Source: Palsa-504 sp963789225
GTDB lineage: Bacteria > Actinomycetota > Actinomycetes > Streptosporangiales > Streptosporangiaceae
Reading direction: 5' to 3'
DNA: 64,000 nucleotides
NCBI GenBank assembly: GCA_963789225.1
Contig: CAWBKD010000022.1
Span: 186,001-250,000, forward strand
Within the stretch, counting starts at the first letter, position 1. Each line of letters begins with the position of its first letter. Under the pieces are notes generated by a model. That model was not told where the DNA came from. It did no database searches and worked only from the letters and a program-made list of their open reading frames with translations. The position numbers were made by a program, and so were the translations under genes. Positions 52,202-61,606 of this stretch are shown here, one piece after another.

Positions 52202-52471
52202 ATGAGCGTCGGATTCCGTCCTACCGAAGAAGATCTCCGCGTCATCGAGGCCAACCGCCGCGAGGATGAGAAGACCAGCGATGTCATCCGGCGCGCTCTG
52301 CGGTTGCTGGACCGCGAGGCATGGGAGGCGCGCGCCCGCGCTGACATGCACCGGCTGCGGAGCGAGGACCTGTCCGCTGAGCCGGATGCGTGGGAGTACG
52401 ACGCCGACGGCAACATCCGGATTGCCGGCACCAGTCTCACTGTCCCGGCTCGTCCGGCCGATCACGCATGA
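52202..52471 (+). CDS. MazE/ParD-like antitoxin
   Basis: 89 residues starting MSVGFRPTEEDLRVIEANRR. The N-terminal ribbon-helix-helix-like segment (EDEKTSDVIRRALRLLDREA) should bind the palindrome just upstream, and the acidic tail (SAEPDAWEYDADGNIRI) should bind the toxin. I chose ATG 52202 over the in-frame TTG-type codon at 52184 because the promoter overlaps the latter. The stop overlaps the toxin ATG (ATGA). Confidence 0.8.
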   Translation: MSVGFRPTEEDLRVIEANRREDEKTSDVIRRALRLLDREAWEARARADMHRLRSEDLSAEPDAWEYDADGNIRIAGTSLTVPARPADHA

Positions 52472-52791
52472 TCCGCGGCGCGGTCTACCCGGTCGACCTG
52501 GGCGACGCTAAGCGTGGTCATGAGCAGCGAGGTCGGCGTCTCGGGCTCGTCATCAGCATCGAGCAGAACGCCTGGTCCACGGTGACCATCATCCCGACCT
52601 CGACCAGCGCTCAATCGGCCGTCTTCAGGCCGGACGTCGTCATAGCGGGGCGGGATACCAAGATCTTGGTCGACCAGATCCGCACCATCGACAGCTGTTA
52701 CGTCGCCGGTGAACTCGTAGACTACCTGTCACGCGATGACATGGCGCAGGTCGAGCACAGCCTGTCGCGTTACCTCGGCCTATTGCGCTGA
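52468..52791 (+). CDS. MazF-family endoribonuclease toxin
   Basis: 107 residues. MIRGAVYPVDLGDAKRGHEQ and GRRLGLVISIEQNAWSTVTI give the MazF/PemK beta-barrel start with the conserved R(G/x)RP-like region. TKILVDQIRTIDSCYVAGEL gives the DQ(I/L)R motif with catalytic residues. It is a sequence-specific mRNA interferase by family. It is coupled to its antitoxin and complete. The module lies at the right edge of the island array, just before the split terminator half. Confidence 0.87.
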   Translation: MIRGAVYPVDLGDAKRGHEQRGRRLGLVISIEQNAWSTVTIIPTSTSAQSAVFRPDVVIAGRDTKILVDQIRTIDSCYVAGELVDYLSRDDMAQVEHSLSRYLGLLR

Positions 52792-52868
52792 CAGCCGAGC
52801 CTGTGAGGTTCCAGAACGGCGCATTGCTGGCTGACCTGCGAGTATGCCTGACGCGATGGCAACCCCGG

Positions 52869-52880
52869 CGGGCCGTTTCC
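52869..52880 (+). terminator. 3' half of the split terminator stem
   Basis: CGGGCCGTTTCC followed by TTCTTGTCACGCAG, matching the 3' half and tail of the terminators at 10620 and about 23791. It pairs exactly with 49342-49353. Confidence 0.7.
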
Positions 52881-52954
52881 TTCTTGTCACGCAGCCCAGT
52901 CATCCCGATTAACCCGGCACTCCGGCGGCCAGCACCGCGCTTGTCCACATGGCC

Positions 52955-53186
52955 AACGCTATGCGCGCAGCGGTTCCGCCGCGCCACCGCCAGCGGCTCC
53001 GGGCGCATCCGCGTCGGCGGCATCGAACGCGACGTCACCGTCACCCCCGTCAGCGAACTCGACGCAGCCACACAGTCGGCTGTCGACGCCGCCTACCACG
53101 CCAAGTACGACCGCTACGGCCCGCAGATCGTCGGGACCGTCACCGGCGCGCACGCCGCGCCCGTGACGCTGCGCCTCGTCCCGTAG
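52955..53186 (+). pseudogene. DUF2255 family protein, C-terminal remnant
   Basis: The last 75 residues are family-like: RFRRATASGSGRIRVGGIER, DVTVTPVSELDAATQSAVDA and AYHAKYDRYGPQIVGTVTGA. The N-terminal half (about 50 residues) is missing; upstream lies only the terminator tail. It is the first sequence right of the array and is cut by the array's insertion or a later deletion. Confidence 0.72.
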
Positions 53187-53226
53187 GACGCCAGCTGACC
53201 TGGCGCTAGCAGCGAAAGGAACTGCG

Positions 53227-54195
53227 ATGCAGTACACGACACTAGGCAGCTCCGGACTGAAGATCAGCCGCATCGCACTGGGCTGCATGAGCTTCGGCGA
53301 CACCTCACGCGGCTTCAACCAGTGGGCGCTCGACGACAAGGCGGCCGAGCCGCTGTTCCGCCAGGCCGTTGAGCTCGGCATTACCTTCTGGGACACCGCC
53401 AACGCCTACGGCTACGGCACCTCAGAGGAGATCGTCGGCCGGGCCATCCGCGCCTACACCCGTCGCGAGGACGTCGTCCTGGCGACCAAGGTGTTCTTCA
53501 AGATGCACGACGGCCCCGGCGGCTCGGGCCTGTCCCGGCGCGCGATCGTCGAGCAGCTCGACGATTCCCTGCGCAGGCTCGGCACCGACTACGTGGACCT
53601 GTATCAGATCCACCGCTTCGACCCGGCTACCCCGGTCGAGGAGACCGTGGAGGCCCTGCACGACATGGTCAAGGCCGGCAAGGTCCGCTACCTCGGCGCC
53701 TCGTCCATGTGGGCCTGGCAGTTCTCCAAGATGCAGTACACCGCCGACCTGCACGGCTGGACCAGGTTCGTCTCGATGCAGAACCAGTACAGCCTGATGC
53801 AGCGCGAGGAAGAGCGCGAGATGTTCGGCCTGCTCGCCGACCAGGGCGTCGGGTCGATCCCGTGGAGCCCGCTGGCCAAGGGCCGACTCGCCCGCCCCTG
53901 GGGCGAGCAGACCGCCCGTAGCGACACCGACGACGTCGCCCGCTGGGTGCTGCCCAACGACGACAAGGCCATCGCGGACGCCGTCCAGAAGGTCGCCGGA
54001 CAGCACTGCGTGCCGATGGCTCAGATCGCACTCGCCTGGGTCCTGCGCAACCCGGTCGTATCCGCCCCCATCGTCGGCGCCACGAAACAGCAGCACCTCG
54101 CCGACGCCGCAGCCGCCCTCGACGTCACCCTCAGCGACGACGAGGTCCGCGCCCTGGAGGAGCACTACACTCCGCGGCAGCCCACCGGCTACTGA
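53227..54195 (+). CDS. aldo/keto reductase
   Basis: 322 residues, AKR of the voltage-gated-channel-beta-like group. Tetrad in FWDTANAYGYGTSE, LATKVFFK and YQIHRFD; cofactor loop VVSAPIVGATKQQHLADAAA. ATG 53227 follows GCGAAAGGAA. It is intact and reads toward the dead alcohol dehydrogenase that follows by 25 bases. Substrate unknown. Confidence 0.93.
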   Translation: MQYTTLGSSGLKISRIALGCMSFGDTSRGFNQWALDDKAAEPLFRQAVELGITFWDTANAYGYGTSEEIVGRAIRAYTRREDVVLATKVFFKMHDGPGGSGLSRRAIVEQLDDSLRRLGTDYVDLYQIHRFDPATPVEETVEALHDMVKAGKVRYLGASSMWAWQFSKMQYTADLHGWTRFVSMQNQYSLMQREEEREMFGLLADQGVGSIPWSPLAKGRLARPWGEQTARSDTDDVARWVLPNDDKAIADAVQKVAGQHCVPMAQIALAWVLRNPVVSAPIVGATKQQHLADAAAALDVTLSDDEVRALEEHYTPRQPTGY

Positions 54196-54220
54196 CCCCG
54201 GCTACCCGAAGGAACACATA

Positions 54221-54644
54221 TGCGGGCCACGTATATCTAGGGCGCCGGAGACATCCGCGTCATCAACGTTCCCGATTCCGCCATCCAGCAGCCAACCGAC
54301 GCGATCGTCCGCGTCGTCCGCGCGTGCATCTGCGGATCGGACCTGCATCCCTACCACTCGATGCCGGTCACGCCAGGCGGCCAGTCGATAGGACACGAGT
54401 GCGCATCGTCGAGGACAGCGGTGCCGACGTCACCTCGGTCAACGACGGTGACCTGGTCATCGTGCCTTTCGCATGGTCCGACGGAACCTGTGACTTTTGC
54501 CGCGAAGGGCTCCAGAGCCCCTGTAGGCACGGCGGATTCTGGAACGCAAACGGAGCCGGCGGCGGCCAGGCCGAAGCAATCCGGGTGCCGCTCGCCGACG
54601 GCACCCCGATCGCCGCGCCGGTCGAGGAGGACTCTGAGATGTAA
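54221..54644 (+). pseudogene. zinc-type alcohol dehydrogenase, N-terminal remnant
   Basis: MRATYI is followed at once by a TAG, then GAGDIRVINVPDSAIQQPTD, RVVRACICGSDLHPYHSMPV and GGQSIGHE, the GroES-like domain with the catalytic zinc Cys and His-Glu. After a small deletion near 54402 it continues as VEDSGADVTSVNDGDLVIVP and GTCDFCREGLQSPCRHGGFW, the structural-zinc cysteines. It stops at 54644; the whole Rossmann half is gone. Confidence 0.85.
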
Positions 54645-54708
54645 TGCCAGCGCGGCTTCTCCAAGCCGAACATCGCGTGGCATGACGGCACAGTGGCCCG
54701 TTCGGCGA

Positions 54709-55941
54709 TCACGCTTTCAGATCGGTGATCAGCGTGGCGATCAGGCGTTCCTCCATGACGGCGCGACCGTGATGGGCCATCAGCGTCGCGAGCCGCGGGT
54801 CCCAGGGGCTGCCCGTCTCCGGGCCCGTGAGCGGGGTCGATTCGCCCGCCGCGAGCGCGTCGCGGTAGTCGCGCGCGGTCATCCGCCACGGCCGCGCTGC
54901 GTGCCTCGTCATGGCGGCACCGACGATGCGCAGGCCGGCCCAGTCGAAGTCGGCCCGCCAGTGCAGCCGCGCGCCGCGTGCGGTGGCCTTCCCGAGCACG
55001 GCGTGACAGGCGGCGCTCGGCACGCCTTCTGTGCATACCAGTGCGGCACCACCGGCGCCGAGTTCGGCCGCGGCGACCCGCAGCACCGCCGGGTTCTCGC
55101 ATACGTAGATGTCATCGGCGGCGGGGGCGGAAACCAGGGCGGCCTGCTGGAGGGTGACACGGAACGGGACCCCGGACCCGGCGGCGTCGTTCAGCCAGCC
55201 CGACACCATGTCGTCGCCTGCGCAGCGTAGGTTGAGCACCAGCACCTGGCTGGCCAGGTCGTCGGCGATGGCCCCGGACGCCTCCCACAGTGCCCGCTGG
55301 CCTGCCCGGTCCCGGGGCACGCAGTCCAGTTCCGAGCGCATCGCGAGCGCGCGCAGCACCAGGGTGGCGAGCGGTCCACCCGCCAGCAGGGCCTTGGTGT
55401 CACCGGTGATCCGCTCGGCCAGCACCGGCAGCGGGACCGGATGGCCCGGGTCGCGGGCATGCAGGAACTCAAGGATCCGTACGGCCTGGTCGAGCTGGAG
55501 CTCGTCGTCCCGGCGCACCAGCCGGGTGATGCTGCCGTCGGACCGCAGCGCCGACAGCCACACCCGGTACCAGGATTCGGCGGCGAGCACCGAACCGGTG
55601 GCCGCCGCGACGGCGGTCTCGCGTCGCCGTGCTTCCCGATCCTGCTCGGCCGGCCGGTCGCGCAGCGGCCCGCCGAGCGCCTCGAGCGTGTCCCGCAGGC
55701 CCGAGCCGTGCCGCCGGCGTAGCGCTGCGTCCAGGTCGGCGAGGGCGACGGTGAGGCGCTGCGTCGTTTCCGGCCGGTACTGCCCGGTGATGCCGATCAC
55801 CAGGCGGCGCTCGCCATCGGCGGGCGCGTTCAGCCCGATCGACCGGTCGAGCGCGCCGCCGCTGCTTTCCAGGCTTTTCCTGGCCTTCGCGAGCAGCCGG
55901 GACCAACCCTCGCCGCGCAGTTCCTCCAGGTTGCCGGTCAT
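54709..55941 (-). CDS. JetD-type Toprim nuclease of a Wadjet system (DUF2399/TIGR02679)
   Basis: 410 residues from the ATG complementary to 55939-55941, after GGAAGGA; the frame is open 42 codons further, but that part is not family-like. The C-terminal Toprim-like domain has ALVCTEGVPSAACHAVLG (acidic residue) and WRADFDWAGLRIVG (DxD). JetD is the nuclease that cleaves plasmid DNA after loop extrusion by JetABC. It is the last gene of the four-gene operon, 67 bases after the jetC stop. It is intact. Confidence 0.88.
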   Translation of the reverse strand: MTGNLEELRGEGWSRLLAKARKSLESSGGALDRSIGLNAPADGERRLVIGITGQYRPETTQRLTVALADLDAALRRRHGSGLRDTLEALGGPLRDRPAEQDREARRRETAVAAATGSVLAAESWYRVWLSALRSDGSITRLVRRDDELQLDQAVRILEFLHARDPGHPVPLPVLAERITGDTKALLAGGPLATLVLRALAMRSELDCVPRDRAGQRALWEASGAIADDLASQVLVLNLRCAGDDMVSGWLNDAAGSGVPFRVTLQQAALVSAPAADDIYVCENPAVLRVAAAELGAGGAALVCTEGVPSAACHAVLGKATARGARLHWRADFDWAGLRIVGAAMTRHAARPWRMTARDYRDALAAGESTPLTGPETGSPWDPRLATLMAHHGRAVMEERLIATLITDLKA

Positions 55942-56008
55942 GCAGTTCCTTCCGTTCCCCTCCGGGGCCCACCCACCTGTCCGTTCCCCCTCACTGCATC
56001 TCTCCGGC

Positions 56009-59000
56009 TCATGCCGCGGTGATCGCCCGGCGTGTTCCCGGTGAGCCCAGCGCGGCGCCGAGCTCACCGGCCTCGTCGGCGATCAGTTCGGTGCCGTCCC
56101 ACACCAGCAGCAAGGCGCTGACAGTGTGCTGGACAGGCGAGTGCGCCAGGTCGTAGTGGGCGGCCGCGCGGATCGCGCCCTCGGTGGCCCACAGGTCGTA
56201 CCCGGTCATGAACAAATCAAGGTCAAACTGGGCCGCCAGGCCCATCAGCTCACCGCGGCCGGTGTCATCTACCCCCGCGAAGGCCTCGTCCAGGGCGAGC
56301 AGCCGCGGCGCGTGCGGGCACGCCGAGTTGAGCATCGCGTGCGCGGCGGCGAACAGCGGCAGGTGCAGCGACACTGACTGCTCGCCACCGGAGAGCCGGC
56401 TGTGCCGGGCGCGGGTCAGCGTCTCCTCGCCGCCCTCCGGGCTGGCCAGCTGGAAGACGAACTGGCGCCACCGGCGGTAGTCGAGCACCTGGGCGAGCAG
56501 TTCCCGGTACGGCAGCTCGCGGTGCCGGGCGCGGGCCGTCTTGATCTGCGCGGCGAAGTGGCTGCGCATCCTGCTGAGCGCGTCCGGGCTGAGCCGGGAG
56601 GCGCCCGCGTCGAGCAGCGCGCACACCGCGCGCTGCTCGTCGTCGAGATGGTCGGCGAGCTGCCACCTGACACCGACGGTCTTGCCCGAGGACATCTTCC
56701 GCGACCGCATCTCGCTGTTCATCCGGCGGATCAGGTCCCTGGCGTCCACTGTCCGGTCGTGGATCTGCTGGGCCAGCCTGGTCAGCAGCGCGTCCTCGAG
56801 GATGCGCTGCTCCGATTCGGACAGCAGCAGTTGCTGGTCGCGGCGCGCGGCGGCGATGCGCGCGGCGAAGGCGCCGACCGGCAGCGGCCCTTGCTCATCG
56901 GCGATCCGGACCACGATGACGCCGTCGGCGCCGTCCCACTCGGGATGGTAGTCCTGCCCCGCGGCGGCGAGCTGGGCCTGGAGCTCCTCCAGCGCCCGGG
57001 TGAGCCGGGTGGTTGACATCTTCAGCGAGGTCTCGGTCGGGGCGAGGTCCCTGGTGACGGCGAGGATCGCCTCGTACACGCCGAGCACCGGGCCGGGCAG
57101 GTCCGCCCCGTCCCAGTCGGCATCGGCCGCGGGCCAGGCCAGGCCGGGCGGGCAGTTCAGCACGTCCAGCAGCTCCCTGGCTGCGAACGGCCCGAGATCG
57201 CGGGCGGTCACCCGTTCCTCCTCGGCGGCGACCGCCAGCGCCTCCCGGTCCTTGACCACGCGCTCGGCCGCCTGGGCCGCGGCCCGGACCGCGTTCGATC
57301 TCGGCCGCGCGGGCGGCTTTCTCCCCGGCCTGCGCGGCCGTCAGCCCCGCTTCTGCCTCCTCGATCTGCGCGAGAACCTGCTGTGCCGCCACGCCGACGG
57401 TGCCGCGCAGCGCCTCGAGCTTGGCCGCCTCCTCGGTGTGGCGACGGCGCGCCGTGCGCTCGGCGTCGGCGGCGGCCGCCTCCTCTCCCGCGGCGCGATC
57501 CAGCCGGGTCCCCGCCTCGGCCACGATGCTCACCTGGCGGGATTCCTCCCGGTGCCGGGCGGCGAGGTCGCCGGCAGCCGATTCGAACCTGCGCGCCGCG
57601 CCCTCCACCCGGTCGACGCCGTCCGGGTCGAGGGCATGGTCGGTGGCGGCGCGGCGCAGCGCGCGCTCGGTCACCGTGCAGGCGGCGACGGACTCGTCGA
57701 AGCTCGCCTGGGCCCGCTCCGCGTTTTCCCGCGCGGCGCGCAGGTGCCCGGCGGCGCGGGCGTGCTCGCGCTGCGCGCCGGCGATCGCCGGCGTGGCGGG
57801 CAGCGTGGCTCGCGCCTCGGCGAACGCGGCGAGCGTGTCGGCCAGCCCGGCGGTCCGGCGGTCCAGCCCGGCGATCTCCGCCTCGTGCAAGGCGATCCTC
57901 GCCTCGCATTCGGCGATCCGGGCGGCCCGGCGGCGGGCGCGGGCGGTCGCCCCGATGTACTCGGCGTGTTCCTTGCGGTGCTGCCCGGCGGTGACGCCGT
58001 GCGAGTAGCGACCGTCGGTGCCGATCACGGCGGCCGCGGAGAACGGCCCGCCGTCCAGCGCGATCGAGGCCAGCACGGCGGTGACCCGGTCCCTTGGCAC
58101 GGGCGTGCCCGTCTCGGGTGGCAGAGCCTCGGGCTCGAGCACGTCCGCCAGGCTCCTGCCGGGCACCGCCGCGCCCGGGACCAGGAAGCCGTCGTCCCAG
58201 GGGGGAAATGGGGGGACGGGCAGTCCCCCCATGCCGGGGGGTCCGCCAGGGGGGTCCGGGGGGGCGGATTCCCTCCCAAGGGGGGTCTGGGGGGATGGGT
58301 CCCCCCAGAAGGAGGAGCAAGCAGGGTCGTCCCCCCGGAGCACCACTGCGTCCAGCATCCCGGTCGCCTGCAGCGCGGCCTCCATCGCGGCGGCCTCGTC
58401 GTCCGGCACGTGGTCGGCGAAACGGACCAGCTGCCACAGCGGCGCGCCGTCGCGGCCGGCGCGATCGGCGGTCCTGCCGGGGTAGGCGGGCGGCGCGTCG
58501 TCATGCTCGGCCGCGATCCGGTCCCGCTCCCCGATCAGCCGGTCCCGTTCGGCCGCGGCACCGGTTCGCTCGGCGCGCAGCGCGGCCTGCTCGTCGCGGA
58601 CGGCCTGCTCGGCGGCTGCGATGGCCCGGTTGTAGACGGTCTCGAGCGCCGGAGCGTCCGGCTCGCCGAACCGCGTGATCGCGCCGCCGAGCGCCTCGGC
58701 GAGCCGCCGCCAGTCATCGTCCGGCAGCAGCCCGGCGTGCCGGGCGGCCCAGTCGGCCAGGGCGCGTTCCGCGTCGTCGAGCGCCTGCTGCACGGCGTCG
58801 GCGGCCGCCTGCTCGGCCTGCTCGGCTCCGGCCAGCGCGTCTTGCGCCCGGTCGAGGGCGAGCCTGGCCAGGTCGCGGGCCTGCTCGGCCTTGTGGTACG
58901 CGGCGAGCGCGGCGCGGACGGCGCGCACCGCTTCCAGGCGGACGGCAAGCTGCGCGCCGGCCCGCTCGGCGAGCCCCTCGGATGATGCGTCGGCGGGCTG

Positions 59001-60188
59001 CCACCGGATGCCCGCCTCGCTGGCGTGCCTGGCCAGCTCGGCCGCGGTCCGGGAGACGGCCGCCTGCATGTCGGCCAGGACGCCTTTCGCCCGGTCGAGC
59101 TCGTCACGGCCGCGGGCGACCGCGGCCTGGCGCCTGGCCAGCTCCGCGGATGCCTCGGAGGCGGACTGCAGGCAGGTGCGGACCAGGCGGTCCAGGTCTT
59201 GCATCTGCTCCACCGCCTGGTAGGCGCCGCTGGCGCGGAGCTGCTCGATCCGGGCCCGGAGCCGGGCGACGGCGTTTTCCGCGGCCTCCCGGCGTTCGGC
59301 CGCGGCCTCTTGCCGTTCCCCGGCCGCCTGCTGCGCTTCGGTGTCCGCGGCCGCGGTTTCCCGTGCCACCGTCGCCGCCTCGCGGCGCCGGGTGAGCGCG
59401 TCGGCGGCCCACCGGGCGTGGGTGCGCAGGTAGGTCGTGTAGCTGGCCAGGAACGTCTGGGTCGCCTCGTCGGCGGCGGCGAGTCCCTCCAGCGTGAGGG
59501 CCACGGCCTCCATGTCGTCGAATGACCGCGCCGCCTCGGCGATCAGGTCGTCGTCGACCGGGCGGAGGCCGTCGGTCAGGGTGTCCGACAGCTTCACCGG
59601 GTCGAGGTTCTTCGCGAGCTGCGGTCGCCGCAGCGTGAGGATCAGCGTGAGCAACTGCTCGTACCGCTCCGCGCCGAGGCCGAACAGCCGGTGGTCGATC
59701 GCCGCGCGATACTCGGTGGGCGACCCGAACAGGGCGGCCTCGCCGATCTCCTCGGCGAGCTGCTTGCGCGTCATCGGCCGGTCGTCGTCGGTGATGAGGG
59801 AGAAGTCCTCGCCCACCCGGCCGTCGGCCACGAAGTGCCAGCGGATGGGGGTGTCGCGGTGCCGCTGCGCGTGCAGGCCGATCCCGACCGTGACCACCTC
59901 GCCGGTTCCCGCGTGCCGGAACTCTAGCCACGCGTAGCCCACGGCGTTCTCGCCACCGCGGTACAGCAGGTTGGACTTCATCGTGCGGTCGTCGGCCGCG
60001 AACGGGTTCAGCCGCTTGGGGTCGATCCGGCCATCGAGCACGAACGGGAAGAGCACCTCGAGCGCCTTGGTCTTGCCGGATCCGTTCGGGCCGCGCAGCA
60101 CGAGCCAGCCACCTGCGAAGCAGAACTCCTCGTCGCGGTAGTCCCACATGTTGATGATCCCGGCGCGGGTGGGCTCGAATCTGGTCAT
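56009..60188 (-). CDS. JetC-type SMC ATPase of a Wadjet system (TIGR02680), one frameshift
   Basis: About 1,392 residues if the frame is mended. The head has the Walker A GPNGSGKT (residues 33-40), followed by long Ala/Glu/Arg coiled coils, a hinge-like centre, and at the C-terminus HSRLSGGEQSVSLHLPLFAA with Walker B PRLLALDEAFAGVDD. One extra G near 57293 (after AAEIER) breaks the frame; the downstream part resumes VRAAAQAAERVVKDREALAV. No other damage. It may be a sequencing error, a true inactivating mutation, or a slip site. The ATG overlaps the jetB stop (ATGA). A G-tract insertion lies inside (residues about 616-663). Confidence 0.88.
58199..58340. repeat. G-tract-rich in-frame insertion within jetC
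   Basis: About 140 bases with nine or more runs of five to seven G on the + strand (e.g. GGGGGGTCCGCCAGGGGGG, AAGGGGGGTCTGGGGGG). In jetC it encodes a Pro/Gly-rich stretch (PSPQTPLGRESAPPDPPGGP) that interrupts the expected join of LRGDD to DDGFLVPGAAVPG. It is unlike the rest of the gene in composition. Confidence 0.65.
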
Positions 60189-61606
60189 GGTCTTGCTGGC
60201 TCCTTGAGCTGGGCGGTGACGCTGCGGTAGCGGGCGAGCAGCGGCAGCACCAGCACGCCGCCGTCGACCAGGGCGACGAGACCTGCCGACGCGAGCAGGC
60301 GGAGCGCGTCGCCGAGCAGGCCCGCGGGGTCGGCGACCTGCTTCTCGGCCATGCCAGAACCGAACTCGTCGACCAGCCTGCGCAGTTCGCTGCGCAGCCA
60401 CATCTCGCTGAGGAACGGATACGTCGCCTCCGCGGCGGTCTCCGTTTCGGTGTCCGCGCCGGCTGTGGCGGGGCCGCCGGGGTCGGTCGCCGCCGGAGCC
60501 GGGATGGCCGCCGCGGCCCCGAGGTCGCCGGTGTCCCCCAGGCTGCCGTCGGAGGCAAGGAGGGCGGCCACCCGGCCGCGGTCCGGCAGAGCCGAGTCGA
60601 TGCGCCGCGCCGCCTCGGCGAGCCGCTCGGCGGCCGTGGCGGCGGGAAGGTGCTCCACCCGGGCGCGGTTGCGCTGCAGGTACCCGGCGATCCGCGCGCA
60701 GAGCAGCAGCGCGGCCTGGGCGACCGTGCCGGTCCCGGGAAAGATGACGTCGGTGAGCCGCTGGCCGATGTTCACCAGGGCGACGCCCTCGGCCCGGCGC
60801 TCCAGCGGAAGCCCGGTGAGCCGCTCCACGTCCTCGGTCAGGGCCGCCGACCGCAGCTGGCCGCGGAGCCCGGGGTCCACGTCCGCGTAGTAGACGACGG
60901 GGTGCTCGAGGACCAGCCGCCGGGCCCGCCGGGCGTTCAGCCTGCGCTGGGCGTTGATTCCCTGGGCGGGGCCATCGCGGTCCGTCCCGTCCAGCAGTTC
61001 GGTCACCGAGCCCAGGTGCTGCAGCACCCGGCTGGGCGCGTAGACGGCCGCGACGATCTCCCGGTCGATGTCGTACAGCGCCTCGGCGCGTTCGGGGTCG
61101 TTGACCCACTCGGCCGCGGACCCGTCGGCCATGCGCAGCGCGCCGCGCGCCTCCAGCCAGGTCACCGCGTCGACGAAGGCGTCGCGGTCGGCTTTCCGGC
61201 CGGTGTCCATGCCCAGTCCGTCGATCCGCCCCGCCGCGTCGGCCACCGCGTCGGCCAGTTCGCTGAGCGCGATCTGGCTGCCGGAACGGCCGAGCGCGGA
61301 CAGCGTCAGCACCAGGTAGGCATAACGACGCCGGTCGAACGGGCGCCGGGCACGGGTCAGGGCCGGGCGGGTGGTGTCCAGGGTGTCCTGCACGCGGCGC
61401 AGCCGGATCGTCTCGCCGGTGCTGACGAGGGTGTAGCCGAGGACTTCGGCGAAATCCGTGCGCAGCTGCCCGGCCCACTTGCGGGCCAGCGGCAGCGCGG
61501 TCCTGTCCGGGTAGCTGGCCGTGATCAGCGGGTGGCGCAGCACCAGCCTGACGGCCTGCTGGTATTCGGCCAGTTCCAAGGGGCCGATGTCGGCGGCGAC
61601 CCTCAT
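60185..61606 (-). CDS. JetB-type MukE-like subunit of a Wadjet system (DUF2398/TIGR02678)
   Basis: 473 residues from the ATG complementary to 61604-61606, which overlaps the jetA stop (ATGA). The N-terminal winged-helix region reads EYQQAVRLVLRHPLITASYP; then NARRARRLVLEHPVVYYADV and DPGLRGQLRSAALTEDVERL; the C-terminus is a winged helix ending LVALVDGGVLVLPLLARYRS. JetB bridges kleisin and SMC. An Ala/Pro/Gly-rich linker (about residues 355-395) is a local expansion. It is intact and gives the template for recognising the half-gene at 38055. Confidence 0.9.
   Translation of the reverse strand: MRVAADIGPLELAEYQQAVRLVLRHPLITASYPDRTALPLARKWAGQLRTDFAEVLGYTLVSTGETIRLRRVQDTLDTTRPALTRARRPFDRRRYAYLVLTLSALGRSGSQIALSELADAVADAAGRIDGLGMDTGRKADRDAFVDAVTWLEARGALRMADGSAAEWVNDPERAEALYDIDREIVAAVYAPSRVLQHLGSVTELLDGTDRDGPAQGINAQRRLNARRARRLVLEHPVVYYADVDPGLRGQLRSAALTEDVERLTGLPLERRAEGVALVNIGQRLTDVIFPGTGTVAQAALLLCARIAGYLQRNRARVEHLPAATAAERLAEAARRIDSALPDRGRVAALLASDGSLGDTGDLGAAAAIPAPAATDPGGPATAGADTETETAAEATYPFLSEMWLRSELRRLVDEFGSGMAEKQVADPAGLLGDALRLLASAGLVALVDGGVLVLPLLARYRSVTAQLKEPARP

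Noticed and set aside
54709..54720. jetD start at 56067
   Set aside because: The 42 extra N-terminal codons overlap the jetC 3' end and lack homology; GGAAGGA precedes the ATG at 55941.
58199..58340. CRISPR-like array because of regular G runs
   Set aside because: Units are irregular with no spacers of constant length; no cas genes in the window.
57000..58985. 661-codon open frame opposite jetC
   Set aside because: Shadow of the SMC coiled-coil region, Gly/Arg/Val-rich without motifs.
60189..61478. Upstream extension of the jetC reading frame
   Set aside because: The frame is open but overlaps jetB, which is clearly coded in another frame; the ATG at 60188 with ATGA overlap is the start.
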